Positions 13,283 to 27,466 are shown, counted from the first letter of the stretch. The stretch is 64,000 nt of DNA from Paraphysomonas bandaiensis (GCA_965644295.1 CBFFRP010000358.1:170064-234063), one strand, 5' to 3'. Made by a program: numbers and translations. The notes: generated by a model not told the origin, from the letters alone.

Positions 13283-14918
13283 ATGTCGGAGTTTGAATCA
13301 GCATCTGGTGAATCATCGCCTATGAGGTCGTCGCCTGTGGTGGTTATTGTGATAGGGATGGCGGGGTCAGGGTGCGTTCCATGAGCCTCACTGTCGATCG
13401 TCTTATATTCTCGTGCAGGAAGTCAACTCTCATGCACCGCATTAATCTGTCAATGAACGACAGCAACAAGAGGGGTTATTACGTTAATCTTGATCCTGCT
13501 GTGAAGAGCGTCCCTTTTGCGGCGAACATCGACATCAGAGACACGGTCAACTACAAGGAAGTTATGGAGCAGTATAATTTGGGGCCTAACGGGGCCATTC
13601 TGACATCATTAAACCTATTCGCCACTCGGTTTGATCAAGTTATAGGTGTGTTAACGTATTTTATTAGTGTGATTCATCCGTACAGTGTACAGCACATATG
13701 GCTTTACATGTATTATAATAACACTTATTGATCACAGAGATATTAGAGAAAAGGGCTGAGGAGACAGATTTCGTGTTTGTAGATACTCCAGGGCAAATTG
13801 AGGTAATGTTGACAGAGTAGGGCAATGTAGCATATATACCATTGTCGTCTACGATAATTTGGGTTAATGGGAATATTAGGCATTCACATGGTCAGCCGGC
13901 GGTCAGATTATTTTGGAGCTGTTGGCGTCGACGTTCCCTACATGTCTTCTTTATGTGTCCGACTCCGCCAGATGCACAAGCCCGACTACTTTCATGTCGA
14001 ACATGCTGTACTGTTGCTCGGTGCTCTATAAATCGAACTTGCCAGTTATCACTGTATTCAACAAAATAGATGCCGTCTCTTGTGCATACGCGCTGGAGTG
14101 GATGACAGATTTTGAGTCATATTTAGATGCATCAGAAAACACATCCACTAGAGATGGAGAGTATATGAGCTCTCTCAATCGGTCATTGGCTCTCGTCATG
14201 GATGAATTTTATAGGTATCTTTCGTCCAGTCGTGGTGACTGCACAATAATCAGGAGGCTTAGTACTGATGGTGTTTTTACAGCAACATAAGTGCTATTGG
14301 TGTTTCGGCTGCAACGGGTGAGGGGATTCCAGATCTCTTTCTCAAGGTGTGCACATAGTTTTTGTAATATGTGACCATGAAGCGGCGTTTTGTCATTATG
14401 AGGGTGCATTAATGTTGTGTCTGTATGGCGAATAGTGGTGAATATGTTTAATTGTGATTCACTAGGTTGAAGCTGCCGCTATAGAGTTCCGTGAAAGTTA
14501 TTTGCCTGAACTCCAGAGGTACATAATTCACTTATTCACTGTATGGTTGTGTACATATGTATCTATAATTTTTTCAGTTGTGGTGTGTATTATTTATTAC
14601 AATCATTTTATATTCATTATGCACACATTGTGATCATACGCTAAGGCAATCTAATCAGATGCAGTATGACGTGTATGATGTGACTGTATAATGCCGCCAT
14701 CGATACTATTTGACGTCACAGTATTGTGTTGTATAGGAGAATACGGTTGAGGGAGCAATCGGAGGTAGTTAGACAGCAAAGAGACCTGGAGGCTTTGCGA
14801 GGGGTCGGTACATACGTATGTACTTTTGTCTGGTGTGTGATTGTATGTTTAGGACATGGCTGAAGAGCGTGGAGATAAAGTTATTGCTGATGGCTCCAAG
14901 AAGGCTGGACACGTATAA
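13283..14918 (+). CDS. GPN1: GPN-loop GTPase 1 (RNA polymerase II assembly/import)
   Basis: GPN1 (Npa3/XAB1) is a homodimeric GTPase needed for cytoplasmic assembly and nuclear import of RNA polymerase II. Eight exons: 13283-13371, 13419-13645, 13738-13802, 13880-14214, 14283-14346, 14466-14518, 14737-14803 and 14853-14918. They sum to 966 nt, 321 aa, with all phases consistent. Visible motifs: P-loop GMAGSGKST (split by intron 1), the family-defining GPN in [20 protein letters not shown], switch [21 protein letters not shown] as the G4 base-recognition motif, and SAATGEG as G5. The tail is a short charged helix ([20 protein letters not shown]). The length is slightly short of animal GPN1 (about 370 aa) because of a short C-terminal tail. 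It shares a divergent promoter with the MON2-like gene. Confidence 0.95.
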
Positions 14919-17178
14919 AGACTTGCGTGTGTTAGAACGTTCGTACAACTGCGAAGTGAAGATTGACCATGAAGAATTCGTGGTGTTATAGAGCACTGTC
15001 TTGCGCGGGCACCGAACTGTAGTGATAATATATAAACAGAAATATATTTTATCAGTCATTATCTGGCAGTGTTATGTAAGTACTTTGTGGTCCGTATGCA
15101 AAGATTGTCAGTACTATTCACTGTAAAATTAGATTGATTCTTATATGTGAAGACAATGCTTCGGTCAGGAATGCAAAGCGCGTAACGATATACTTTATAA
15201 TACCCAGCTATCGGGTTTGTTTATTCTCGTACATATGAACCAGATGAGACAGGACAAGATGCCTTGAAATCAAATTGCAAAACTACATAGTGTAGTACAC
15301 CAGAAATAGTTTACAATTTTTGTACGGCACGCACATCTTCGCGTTTAGGGTCAGATAAAACAATTTTATATATTTCTTCATATTGTTATTGTGCGAAGTT
15401 TTTAATTACTTTATGGCCTTCATCAGGATTCCACATGCATGTTTCACTTAGAAGTAAAAAACTCTGAAATGACACAACATTCAATTAATCACAATAGTGG
15501 AAATCAATTCTTATCATTCATTGCAACTTGCTGTATATGTTCAATTATACTTGTAGTAGCGCAATACTGACTGAATTATGTGAACTTTAATAGCAAAGTA
15601 ATGACGACAATATGAGCAAAGTCAGCAGATACTTCATTCTATATACAGCGGCTTTTATGCTATCAAAAATAAGAACTAAAAGAAACGTGCTGGAGTTGCA
15701 TAATATTATTTACTAATCCCCATTTTGTCTAAGAGTGATATTATAGTAAAATGCGATGTTGTAGCACTGTGAGACACAACACCAATATTCTATTCTACAA
15801 ATCGTATCTTTAACCGCTACTACGTTTTCAGCTTTTTTGTATACTTTTCATAGGTACTTCTATATTGTAGTCCTGTATATTATGTAATTCCTTGCAACGT
15901 AGAATACAGATGGCTACTAGTCATAGGCTTCAAAAGTCTTCAAGCTTCAAGTACGCACATTGGAGTTGGTTGTAATTCAATATATAGTAAATCGGAAAGT
16001 TATATGATACAACGTATATTGATGGTCGTACTTAAATCATGTATTTAAGAGCACAAGTGGTTGGAAACAAAGTAGTTATGAGTAGGGCAATGGCTGCTGG
16101 CAGCTACACTTATATTGCTCATCATGATGATCAATAGGTTGACAGTGGTAGTATGAGACAGAGCAGATAATGTGGCTGCTGGTAGGCATAAACGTGCTTC
16201 TGTTACATCTTTTTGTTTAATACACTACAGACAGAGTAGCTTTTTCAACTTTTTCACTTAAATACTGTATTTTTCCCAAAATATCGTAAAATTCCTACGT
16301 TTGCATAATGTTAACTTATTCTATATTGATTGGCTCAATAATTTACAATATTAGACAGTCACGATCTTATGTAGTCAGTGCTTCTGTCTATCTTGAGTTT
16401 TTATAATTAACCTAATTAGCCATTCAGGTGGCGCCACACTATTTATTATGAACGATAGTATCATTTACGCTACGATTAATAGTCATTATAATTTCGGGAA
16501 AACATTTTATTAATGGCATTATGATTGCGGGGAATTCGGCACCGATTATGGGCCGTTAATAGATAAACAATTCTTCTCAATGAAATAACAGAGACAAAAA
16601 AGTAAACTCTAGTATCTTTCGAAAGCTGTCACCAATAATTAAAAATTAATACTGACCTCGCGGCACAGAATTCCTGTGACTTTTGATTAGATATGATATA
16701 TCAGGGCCAGGGAACAACATATTGAATTGCAATGAATTGCAATAGTATTGTTGGGTCGATTTAAAAACTCCATCAATAGTCGTATAGGAGAGACGCTACG
16801 TAGTAATAGTATTGCACTATATTGTGCCCTTGGATATATATATCGTTTATCGTCGTGAATTCAATTGCATCATTTCTACACTATTTTTCCCCGTTTGAAT
16901 TAGTTTCATGCACGGCACCTACTTCAATATATGTATCTATTCAGTGAACTCAAATGCTACATGTGCAGTTTGCCCATTAGGGATATGAGAGCTCAAATTC
17001 GAAACAATCACCTCGATTATTATTTTTTAGATCAATGAAAACATATTCAAACCGGCATTGAGTAACAGTACCACAAAATGAATGGCTTGTAACTACAACC
17101 ACTTGGACAGTCAGCCGTAGCTCTTAATGGTGCAAATTCATTCCATGACAGTGTAGGCGCTAAGGTATCAGCCCTTGT
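14919..17178. other. AT-rich intergenic spacer
   Basis: About 2.3 kb between convergent GPN1 and aconitase B. No open frame with family resemblance. Around 16726-16770 is the reverse-complement copy of a short interspersed repeat (TTGCAAT, then TATTGTTGGG) also present at 28335 and 34071. Confidence 0.5.
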
Positions 17179-20100
17179 CTAGAGAGACTTCAAGCGAGCA
17201 AGCTCCTTCTCGTAGTTGATTTTGTAGTCCTCTCCAAGGTCAACATTCGCACCGCGGTCGGTATAGTCCTTAAGAGTTAAGAGTGATGAGAGCAATATAT
17301 GTGATAAGTTATTCAGGTCCACAAATTTAGTATTCTATTCTCATCATTGGGCCATCATACTGCAGAGGCACAACAAACGTACCTTCATTTGGTCAAAGTT
17401 CATGTATCTGAATGTATCTTTCGCCGTGGCCTCAATTTTACTGGCATATTTCATGTACTCTTCCACAGACGGCAGCTTGCCTTCGATGGAGGCCACCGCA
17501 GCCAGTTCCGCGGAAGCTAGGAAAACATTAGCTCCCTTGCCCAACCTGTTAGGGAAGTTGCGGGTCGACGTCGACACGACGCTAGACTTATCCTTGACTC
17601 TTGCCTGGTTGCCCATACACAGGGAGCATCCAGGCATTTCCGTGCGGGCACCAACCTTCCCGTAGATGGAGTAGTAGCCCTCGTCAATAAGCTGCGTCTC
17701 ATCCATCCTGGTGGGGGGAGCAATCCAAAGACGAGTAGGAAGCTGACCTTCGTACTTGTCCAACAATTTTCCGGCAGCTCTGAAATGTCCTGATAAAATG
17801 CAACAGAAGTGTTAATGCGCACTACACCCAATACTGTATATACGCATCCACTTTCTACAGGAACTTGTAGCATAATCAATAAACGCACGTACCGATGTTT
17901 GTCATACAAGAACCAATGAAGACCTCGTCAATAGGAGTTCCCGCCACACTAGAGAGAAGACGAGCATCATCCGGGTCATTGGGAGCACACAAGATAGGCT
18001 CCTTGATCTCATCCAACTGTGATATGAATACTCATAAATGACATGTTTCTAGTTCAGTAACAAACTCACGTTGATATGGATCTCAGCGGTATAAGTGGCT
18101 TCTTTGTCAGCCTCTAGTAGCTTTGGAGATGCCATGAATGCTGCCCAAACAAAGGAAACACACATTACAATAAAATCAATTCCATATAAAGCAAATAGCC
18201 CACACATATAGCCGGCCTTACCTTCCATTTTGGCAATGCGTCTTGCCAACGTACGGGCATCACCATACCCCTCTGCGATCATCCACTTGAGAAGGGCCAC
18301 GTTTGAATGTAGGTATTCCAGTATGGGCTCTTGGTCAAGCTTAATCGTGCACCCAGCTGCAACGGAAACAACGATTTAAGCGAAAGATAAAAAAGACAGA
18401 ACAGTATAGTACACATTTGATATGGCAACACCAACACATGACAAAGTCAACACTAAGTATCTACCTGCAGAACGCTCCGCAGAAGCGTCGGAAAGCTCAA
18501 ATGCCTGCTCGCAAGTGAGTTGCGGCAAGCCCTCAATCTCAAGAATTCTCCCACTGAATATGTTCTTTTTTCCTCTCTTCTCCACAGTTAGGAGACCTTC
18601 CTGAATTGCGTAATATGGAATGGCGTGAACGAGATCTCGCAGGGTAATGCCTGGTTGCATGGTACCACTGAATCGAACCAACACACTTTCAGGCATGTCT
18701 AAAGGCATAACCCCTATATGACAGTTAGATCTGGCAGTAGCACGCCACAAAAATAATTTTACAGGAACAGCATTATGCAGCACTATTGATTTTTGTCACC
18801 CCTGCTACGTCATATGTGTAATACATGGAGCACCGTCTTACCTGTTGCTGCAGCAAATGCTACAAGACCAGAACCTGCTGGAAACGACATACCGATGGGA
18901 AACCTCGTGTGACTGTCGCCCCCAGTACCAAGGGTGTCGGGAAGCAGCATTCTATTCAACCACGAGTGAATAATCCCGTCACCAGGTCTCAGGGAAACTC
19001 CTCCACGTGTGCGAATAAAGTCTGGAAGAGTGTGATGAGTTACTACATCCACTGGTTTGGGATATGCTGCTGTGTGGCAAAATGACTGCATGACAAGATC
19101 CGCAGAGAAGCCTAGACATGCAAGATCCTTCAGCTCGTCACGAGTCATGGGGCCGGTAGTGTCCTGAGATCCAACAGTAGTCATCTCAGGTTCACAGTAC
19201 ATATTGGGGAGAACGCCTTTTCCTATTAGCGAATCACATTGTTAGCATGAACTCGTTTAAATGTGTAGTGCAAATACGACAACATAGCACAAATAATAGA
19301 GGTGGATGTGCCGGACACCTTCAGGTAGCCCACAAGCTCTGCCGACTATCTTCTGGGCGAGAGTATATCCCTTGGCTTCGGGAACTTCACCCACGGGATT
19401 GCGGAACACAGTACTGGGTTTCATACCAAGGGAGTGTCTCGCCTTTGCAGTCAGCCCTTTCCCTGTTAATCACAATGTTACAAAATGTATATATAGCATG
19501 GCCTTCGTCAAAAAGACCCACGATAATATAGCGTCATGAATTGGCACTCAGCAAGCATGATGTTCTAGCTTTGATGCAACGCCTCAATGATGATGTGATC
19601 AGCGCTCACTACATAAGGTGATACCATACCGATAATTAGAGGAATTCTGCCTCCTGCCCTCACTTCATCAAGAAGGACCTCCGTCTTCAGGGAGAATTTG
19701 CATATTACTTCATCTGCGATACAGTCACATACACTATAGAAAAAGTATACAGAATACACTTTCATTATCATACACAGACCAATACTTGGGAGATCTCATT
19801 GCAACATCACACGCAAAACTTAAATCGTCGTATGTATATTAAACAGAACAGCAACAAACAGAAATGCTGTGGCATAACATGCTCCGTAACACACAATGCC
19901 GTCACTGTCATGTTATACCTGTGTCATGTCTCTTCGTGACCCCCTCGTAAGGGTAGATATCAATGACATCGCCCATGTTAAGATCGTCGACAGGCATCTC
20001 TATAGGCAGAGCTCCACTATCCTCCATGGTGTTATAGAATATCGGGGCAATCTTGCTTCCAATGCAGACACCTGCGACATACACCATAATAAGTGAGAAT

Positions 20101-21333
20101 ATAGTCACCATACTCTAAAATTATTATACGAGAGATACGGCTAATATTCACCTCCATTGCGCTTGTTGGGGACATTGGGAATGTCTTCACCAAAAAACCA
20201 AAGGATCGAGTTGGTAGCCGACTTTCTTGACGACCCAGTGCCAACCACATCGCCCACATAAGCCAGAGGGAACCCTTTCTTGGAAAGCTCTTGGTAAGTA
20301 GAGATCGGTCCAATAGAGCCGTCCTCATCGGGGGTGATACCTTCTCTTGCGTTTTTGAGCATCGCAACGGCGTGGAGAGGGATGTCTGGACGGCTCCAGG
20401 CATCAGGGGCAGGAGAGAGGTCGTCTGTGTTTGTCTCTCCAGGGACCTGTATGATTTGTATCAGACATAAACCCTCATACCGTGAATAGACCAATAGATA
20501 TATTGCAATAACAACTAAACACAAAGACTTTGAAGTCTACGAATGTTGTGCTAATCGATACCTTGAACACGGTCACAGTGATCTTCTTAGGCACTTCAGG
20601 CTTGTTAAGGAACCACTCGGCTTCTGCCCAACTCTTCATGATTTCCTTGGCATATTGGTTACCATCTTGTGCCTTCTTTTCGACGTCATAGAATGCTTCA
20701 AACATAAGAAGGGTCTTCTTAAGACCACTAGCAGCAATGGGGGCAAGAGTGGGATTATCCAAGAGCTCTATCATGGTGGCGATGTTGTAGCCACCCTACG
20801 AAAATATGAGGATTAGTATATGAGTAATATAACAGTGCACGCATGATAGTCCGAGATATGTATGTACACACCTGCATGGTGCCCAAAAGCTCTGTCGCAT
20901 ACTCGGGGCTCACCAAATCACACTTCGTTTCTCCTTTTGCGACAGCAGATAAAAATGCTGCCTTAACATAGGCCGCTTCATCCACTCCAGGGGGAACTCT
21001 GTTAGCCAACAGATTTACAAGGAACTCCTCTTCTCCTTTAGGAGGGTTTTTCAGGAGTTCCACGAGCTCTTGGCACGCAGCGGCGTCTAGAGCCTTTGGC
21101 ACAATCCCCAATCGAATCCTCTCACCAGCTTGCGCATCATACGAGTCCTTAAAGGAAGACAGTCCACGAGAATAAGACGCGCCGAAATATTGAACGGGGC
21201 GCAGTTTGTGAGACACGTGCACGGCTCGTCGAGAGGAACTGAGATTCGCCACTGATATCGTGCGCTTGATAAACGCCGATGCGCGGAGAGTTTTCTGAAG
21301 AGATCTCGCTCTCAACATATTATTAAATTTCAC
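17179..21333 (-). CDS. acnB: Aconitate hydratase B (bacterial AcnB type), mitochondrial
   Basis: Interconverts citrate and isocitrate through a 4Fe-4S cluster in the TCA cycle. Thirteen exons: 21333-20872, 20795-20562, 20446-20152, 20071-19919, 19713-19630, 19462-19319, 19222-18842, 18713-18465, 18356-18222, 18140-18070, 18016-17893, 17789-17383 and 17268-17179. They sum to 2,829 nt, 942 aa. After about 85 residues of Arg/Ser-rich presequence ([19 protein letters not shown]) the protein follows AcnB from end to end: [72 protein letters not shown] and [12 protein letters not shown]. Cluster ligands are visible in IGSCMTNIG and [10 protein letters not shown]. An alternative start is the ATG at 21318. 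This is not the usual eukaryotic Aco1/Aco2 fold order: the N-terminal HEAT-like domain is diagnostic for AcnB. Head-to-head with the GCC2 protein gene. Confidence 0.97.
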
Positions 21334-21877
21334 AATGAAATGGTATCAGCCAATCGTGGATATTGCCTGTATACGGGCGTAGCAATTAATGAAATGGAAA
21401 ATATGCGCTAGCCACAGACACAAATACACCATAAGAGAACCATGCACCATGTATACAGCAGTACATGAATCTACAGACTGTATATGTATATTGTATCTTC
21501 TGTGCACACACACACCATCGTAATGAGGGCTCATGTACGTACAGACCGGCAAGAATACGTGGAGCTTGTTCGTCCCAATAATATTATTAGAATACAGTGC
21601 ACTGTATTCCCAGCTAGATACGGAGCAAAGTATGAAACGGAATTATAAACTCAGCCTGTAGTTCGTTAATATATATGGAATACAGTGCTGTATAAAGTCA
21701 TGTACTTAACTGATATACACTGCAGCACCTAACTTCCATACATACACATACACTTCTCTGCCTATCTGCAGCTGTCTAGAAGAGACCGCAGTCGAGTAAT
21801 GAAGAGCTCTTCGAGGTAGTTCTCATTGGGCGTCACTGTATTCGATAACTAGCCCGTCGCTGATACAGCGCATAGAA
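21334..21877. promoter_or_regulatory. Divergent promoter region with perfect 20 bp palindrome
   Basis: 544 bp between two head-to-head genes. GAATACAGTGCACTGTATTC at 21590-21609 is a perfect palindrome. A half copy (GAATACAGTGCTGTATA) lies at 21678, and TATACAGCAGTACA at 21452. These resemble the words found in the other divergent gaps of the window and could bind a dimeric regulator; that is inferred. Confidence 0.5.
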
Positions 21878-24800
21878 ATGAATATCTTAACAGCCCTGAT
21901 TAGTTCCCTACTTGTTCTTCCATATGCTGTAAACGGTGACTGTTCAGCTGGTTCTTATCGGCACGACAAGGCTCCATGGCGCCCTGGATGTCCGGGGTTT
22001 CGTATTTGCGAAGAGGGCCATCATTGTGACGGTATCGATAAATTTGCGTGTCCCGCAGGTGTGTATGGGAATCAGAGAGGACTGCAGTCTTCAGATTGTA
22101 GTGGACTTTGTCCTGGTGGTCATTTCTGTCCTGTACAGTCTATCTCTGGTACTTCTAATAAGTGCGGTAATTCGAGTTTTTACTGTCCTGTGGGCTCAAA
22201 ACACCCGAAGCCAATTCCTGACGGATACTTTGGTATTGGAGAAACTTCCGAGGTGTTCCACGATATTGAAATTTGCCCAAAAGGATTCTATTGTAAAGAT
22301 GGGCTTAAGTATGCTTGTCCTGCTGGTTATTATGGTGATTCCGAGGGATTACATACATCCACATGTTCTGGCATATGCAAAGCGGGATTCTTCTGTCCCA
22401 CTGCAACTACAAATTCTTACTCCCATGCATGCACCAAATCACCCCTTACTTACTGTCCAGCTGGCTCAAGCCACCCAATACCTACAACTATTGGACATTA
22501 TGTAGTGAACCTCCAGTCAGATTTGGCTGGAGGTTTTACATCGGAAAAGCCCTGCCCGCGAGGAAGTTTCTGTATTGATGGTGTAAGACACCTATGTCCT
22601 GGAGGCAGGTTCGGGAGCTCAATGGAGAGTATTAATAAGTCATGTGATGGAGAGTGTTTAGCGGGGTGGTGAGTGTGTTATATGTGTAGCACATATACAT
22701 ACGTGGACGCATTAGTGCCCGTTTGCCTGACTGTGTTGTTTATGCGTGCATCTCGCTCTGCATTAACTGTATTATTTACTCAGGTACTGCCCAGAAGGGT
22801 CAATAGCGAGAAATCAAGTTGCCTGTGGGAACACCAGCGTATTCTGTCCACCAGGAAGTAGTGCTCCTACCCACGTATCGACGGGATTTTATACTGTTGG
22901 AAGCAATGAGGACTATAGCACGACGAACCGCTCTGAGAACTACCTTACCAGTACGAGGACTGCACAGAAAGAGTGTGATGTGGGGCACTACTGTTTGGCA
23001 GATGGTATGTGATAAGTCATGTAGTTCGCTTCAAGTAGTTGTGTTTCCATGGAACAGTTGAAATACATGATTCTCTGTATCTGGAAGAAATCATTTCATG
23101 GTAATGACACATTGATATTGATTTACCTATATAGGTGTAAGGAGAGTATGTCCCGCTGGTCGTTATGGGAGTAGTATAGGGCTAAGCTCTCCTGAATGCT
23201 CAGGTATTTAAGTGCAGAAGAAATTGATGTATTTTCTAATTTTTAGTCATGTTTTGCATGTAGTCCGCTATGCATATTCATTATTTAACTATAGATATAC
23301 GTATCCTCTGTGTGTTAACAAAGATGACTCATTGCTGTGTATTGTCATCGATTTATTGCTGTGTGTTAGGTGTGTGTGAGCAAGGCTACTACTGCCCAGA
23401 AGCTTCAACATCTCCTCGTCAGTACCAATGTGGGGCAGACTCTGTATATTGTCCGTTGGGCTCCAGAGAACCACAGCCTGTGGCAATAGGATATTATACG
23501 GGTATGCCTATTGTATGCTGCAGATTGTGTGGAGTGTATTGTGTATTGAAGATTCATATGAGGCACATAGATTTCTGATGATGCGCATGTCATGTGCGTC
23601 TTCATTCTGCGTTTTCTTAAATGTAGAATACGCATAATCGCTGTGCATTAATTGTACTGACAAATATGTAGTTGGTGGTGGTATTGCCACTCATTTCGCG
23701 GAAAGAAGGTATTTACTGCACTGAGTGTCGCCTGAAACGCATTGAACATGTTGACACATATTGATAGAAAATGCTCAGCACTAGATCGAAATGTTGAGTT
23801 TTAGTTAGTTTATGAGTGTATTGAAAGTAGATACTGATTCTGCTGCAATATCCTATCACTCATTTTTGTCTATAGATGTGAACCGGGACACTACTGTCAA
23901 AACGGCAAGAAGTACTTTTGTACGGCTGGGCGTTACGGCGATCAATTCGGTCAGGTCAGTTTCAGATAGGTATAGCGTACCTGTTTCATTCGAAAACGTG
24001 AATACGTATATATTATATTCCAGCTCTTGTGTCTGCTTGACTCTAACACCACTTTAGGTTCATGAGAACTGCACTGATATGTGTGCTGCTGGGTACTATT
24101 GCCCTGAAGGCAGCACATCTCCTTACGAGGTTCAATGCGGCGAACCATCAAGATACTGTCCCACTGGTAGCAAGCGCCCCATCCAAGTGGATGAAGGATA
24201 CTATACCGTAGGTATATATTTTGGTACCACTTCTTTTTGTATCTATCCTAAATGGTGCTACCACTTTTGATGTATAGGTGGAAATCTGTCCACTCGGGTC
24301 AGTCAGGTACGTTCTACGAGAGGACATTTTGCTATCGGGGGTCTAGATTACATCTGCCCGGCTGGAAGGTATGGGATACGAAATGGAGAGTCTGACCCAC
24401 TCTGTACTGGTATATGCTCGAAAGGGTTCTATTGTCCAGGTGAGATGAAGTGTATATGAATATATTCATACATAAATATGGCTTTAACTATTCTTGCAGC
24501 TGGAAGTGTGTCGCCAATCATGTACCCTTGTGGGGGAGATGACAGGATATGCCCTACAGGATCGGTAAGCCCCATTAAAGTGCAAGAGGGATTCTATACA
24601 ACGAATCAATGGGAGGAGGGATGCAAGCCTGGTATGTGTTGAAACTGAAATTCTAGTCTTAAGCCTGTCAGCGCTATGGACATACAGTGACTGTTAATGA
24701 TCATGTAGGAACCTGGAGAAACTTTTCTATATCCGTAGATCCATTTGTTCCCGGAAATTCTTTTATTCCTACAGAAAAGCTGGATCCCCCGTGTGAACTT

Positions 24801-27466
24801 TGTCCAGATGGGACGTATAAGAGTACCAGGTATATATATAATTGGTATATTTCACACTGCCATTTGCGGACTCATTATATGATGTTGTGACAACTTCTAC
24901 TATCGTAAATATATCTGCATACACTCTCTCAGCTTATGCATACACATCCTTTCTCCTGTAATATTATTTTTTGAAGAGGGGACGATTTTGGACAATGTTT
25001 ACCTTGTCCTTTGGCGGACTCAGTATCGGCCGACGATCGCACTGTCTGTGTATGTACGCGGGCTCCAAGTGGACTTCCACTTCTGGATAGCGAAGTACTC
25101 CACTTCAATTTAACGACTGGGGAGTGTCAAGTGGTGGTGGTTGACGAACTTCCGTATATAGTGAGGGGAATTGGCTGGAGTTTGAATACATCTGTCACAA
25201 GGTATCCTCTTATTGTGATTTCCGATGCCTGTGTTGTGTGCTGAGTTGCTTTGCTCGTTGGAGTGTTTCGTGTTCGACGTCGTGCTTTTCTATTGAGCTG
25301 ATATTTCCATGTACAACTTTGTAGATACGAAGAATTCGAGTGTAAGGCAGGACACTACTGCCTTGATGGAGTACAATACCCCTGCCCAGATGGAAGGTGT
25401 CATTCAGTGGAGTTGATATTTCTTTATTGAAATATATGTTTTCAGATATGGCGAGTTGACAAGAGAAACTAATCCACAGTGTACTGGAGTTTGTCCGGAG
25501 GGTTACTACTGTCCCAGGGGAACCTCATACAGAAGAACGAATATATGTGGACGGTAAATATTGTCTACTTCTTTTGATGCAGTGGACAATATAAATCGAA
25601 ATGCTAAATAGAATGATATGCAGTGTTACGTATTATACATTACGTCTGCATCAAGCCCATAAGTTTAAAATATTAGCTGAGATGTGTACTTATTTTAGGT
25701 CGGATTTGTATTGCCCAGTGGGGTCTGTACAACCTACTTTCGTCCCAAAGGGATACTATAGCACTGGAAGTGACTCGGAATTGACTCGGTAAATCTCACT
25801 ACACTTCTTTCTGAGATACACATGTTCGTATATTTTGAATGATATATTGTTTATTGTGACATATAAGTCTGACAATAATTCAAATTCCATTGTAGAATTC
25901 GAGTACAATTTGTGCATCTTGTTAACTAATATAAACTGCCTACCTCAAATATAGGTTTGGTATCACAATATGCCCACCAGGCATGTACTGCCAACAAGGG
26001 AAGACGTTTAGCTGTCCCAGGGGAAGGTATTCTGATGATGAGGGCACTACTGACCCGTTGTGCAAGGGAGAGTGTGATCCAGGTATAGCAATATGCGCAC
26101 CCATAGTGCATGCTTCATACGTACTGACACGTACCATTTCATCAACTCGCTAATTTTTTCTGTACTACACACTTTAGGCTATTATTGTCTCGAAGGCTCC
26201 TCCACGGCTAGGCAATATGAATGTGGAAATGCAACTGTGTACTGTCCAAGAGGCAGCTTTGAGCCAAGGAGTGTACACAATGGCTTTTACTGTGACCTTA
26301 CTGGAGATTCCAAAGGAGCAGATAGATACTGGGGAGGACAGGACCTCACGGTACGTGTTCATAGTTTGATGTATATAGAAAACATGATGTAATGTATCAT
26401 TACTATACCGGCATCGATACGCGATACTATTTACCTTTAAACTACAACGTGGTGTTGAAATATATTGGAAGAGATGTTCATATGTCATGAGTTCAGATAT
26501 CATGCTACACCTTTAATGCCTTCAGTTTTCTGAGTTTCGGTATCATGATTGAAGCCCTGTACAGCTACACCATGCAAGTATGATGCTTGTAACTATGTAC
26601 AGACTTGTAGCGTAGAACTTCCCTGTGAGCCGGGTTCGTATTGTTCAAACGGCGATCGCCGTTTGTGCCCACCTGGGCGATTCGGATGGAGATATGGACT
26701 GAATACATCTGAATGTTCTGGTCTTTGTGCAGCCGGTTATTATTGCCCATCCTACTTAGAACCTCAACCAGAGGCCCCAGAGTGGACTGTTTGGCCGAGA
26801 ACCCCGCAACTTACTGCATTTCCGTATAAATGTGGACATGTCGGGTGGTTTTGTCCTGCTGGTTCGTGGTATCCCCAAAAAGTGCAGGGAGGATACTACT
26901 CTATAGGTATGCAAGAACGTCGTCCTATATGATTGTAGCTGTGGTGTTGCAATGAAGTACTGTACGTGATGCAGTACATGTCCTGAATGTAGTAGTATAT
27001 ACGCTGTGGGTATAGAATGGACATAAACTGCTACCGTCATTTTTTTCTATCTGCTTAACCTGTACTAAACTTAGGTGGGGACTTGGACAACACCACTAGG
27101 AAGGGCGAAGAGAAGTGCTTACCTGGAAATTACTGCTTGGACGGAATTATTCAGCCCTGCCCAAAAGGAAGGTACGGTCTCTAGCGCTGAACATGCCATT
27201 TGCCTATACACTATATATATGCGTAGGATCAACTCTTGTTGTGTTAATGTAGATATGGAAACGAGTATGGCTTGTCTGACGCAGCCTGTTCTGGTTATTG
27301 CCCACCTGGATTTTATTGTCCGCAAGGTACAAGTGACCCAATACCTTGCCCGGCATTTACATACTCATCGGGTGGTTCTTGGACGTGCAACATATGTCCT
27401 GGATCACATGATGAGAACAGGCCGCTTCCTTGTCAAGACTCACGAACCTGCTGCTTTAGAGGATAG
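21878..27466 (+). CDS. Secreted cysteine-rich GCC2/GCC3-repeat protein
   Basis: Nineteen exons, edges read from GT-AG sites: 21878-22668, 22784-23004, 23135-23203, 23370-23501, 23672-23708, 23876-23954, 24058-24211, 24278-24439, 24500-24631, 24709-24829, 24977-25201, 25325-25396, 25446-25553, 25699-25788, 25955-26082, 26178-26350, 26603-26906, 27075-27171 and 27253-27466. They total 3,309 nt, 1,102 aa without a stop. A signal peptide (MNILTALISSLLVLPYAVNG) is followed by roughly a dozen repeats with the pattern CPAGxYG, CSGxCxxGFYCP, CGxxxxYCPxGSxxP, GYYT. This is the cysteine layout of GCC2_GCC3 (ephrin-receptor-like) domains. There is no transmembrane segment, and the C-terminus (CQDSRTCCFRG) is cysteine-rich, so secretion or cell-wall/surface location is likely. 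Many exons carry one half-repeat, consistent with growth by exon duplication. Function unknown. Confidence 0.9.
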
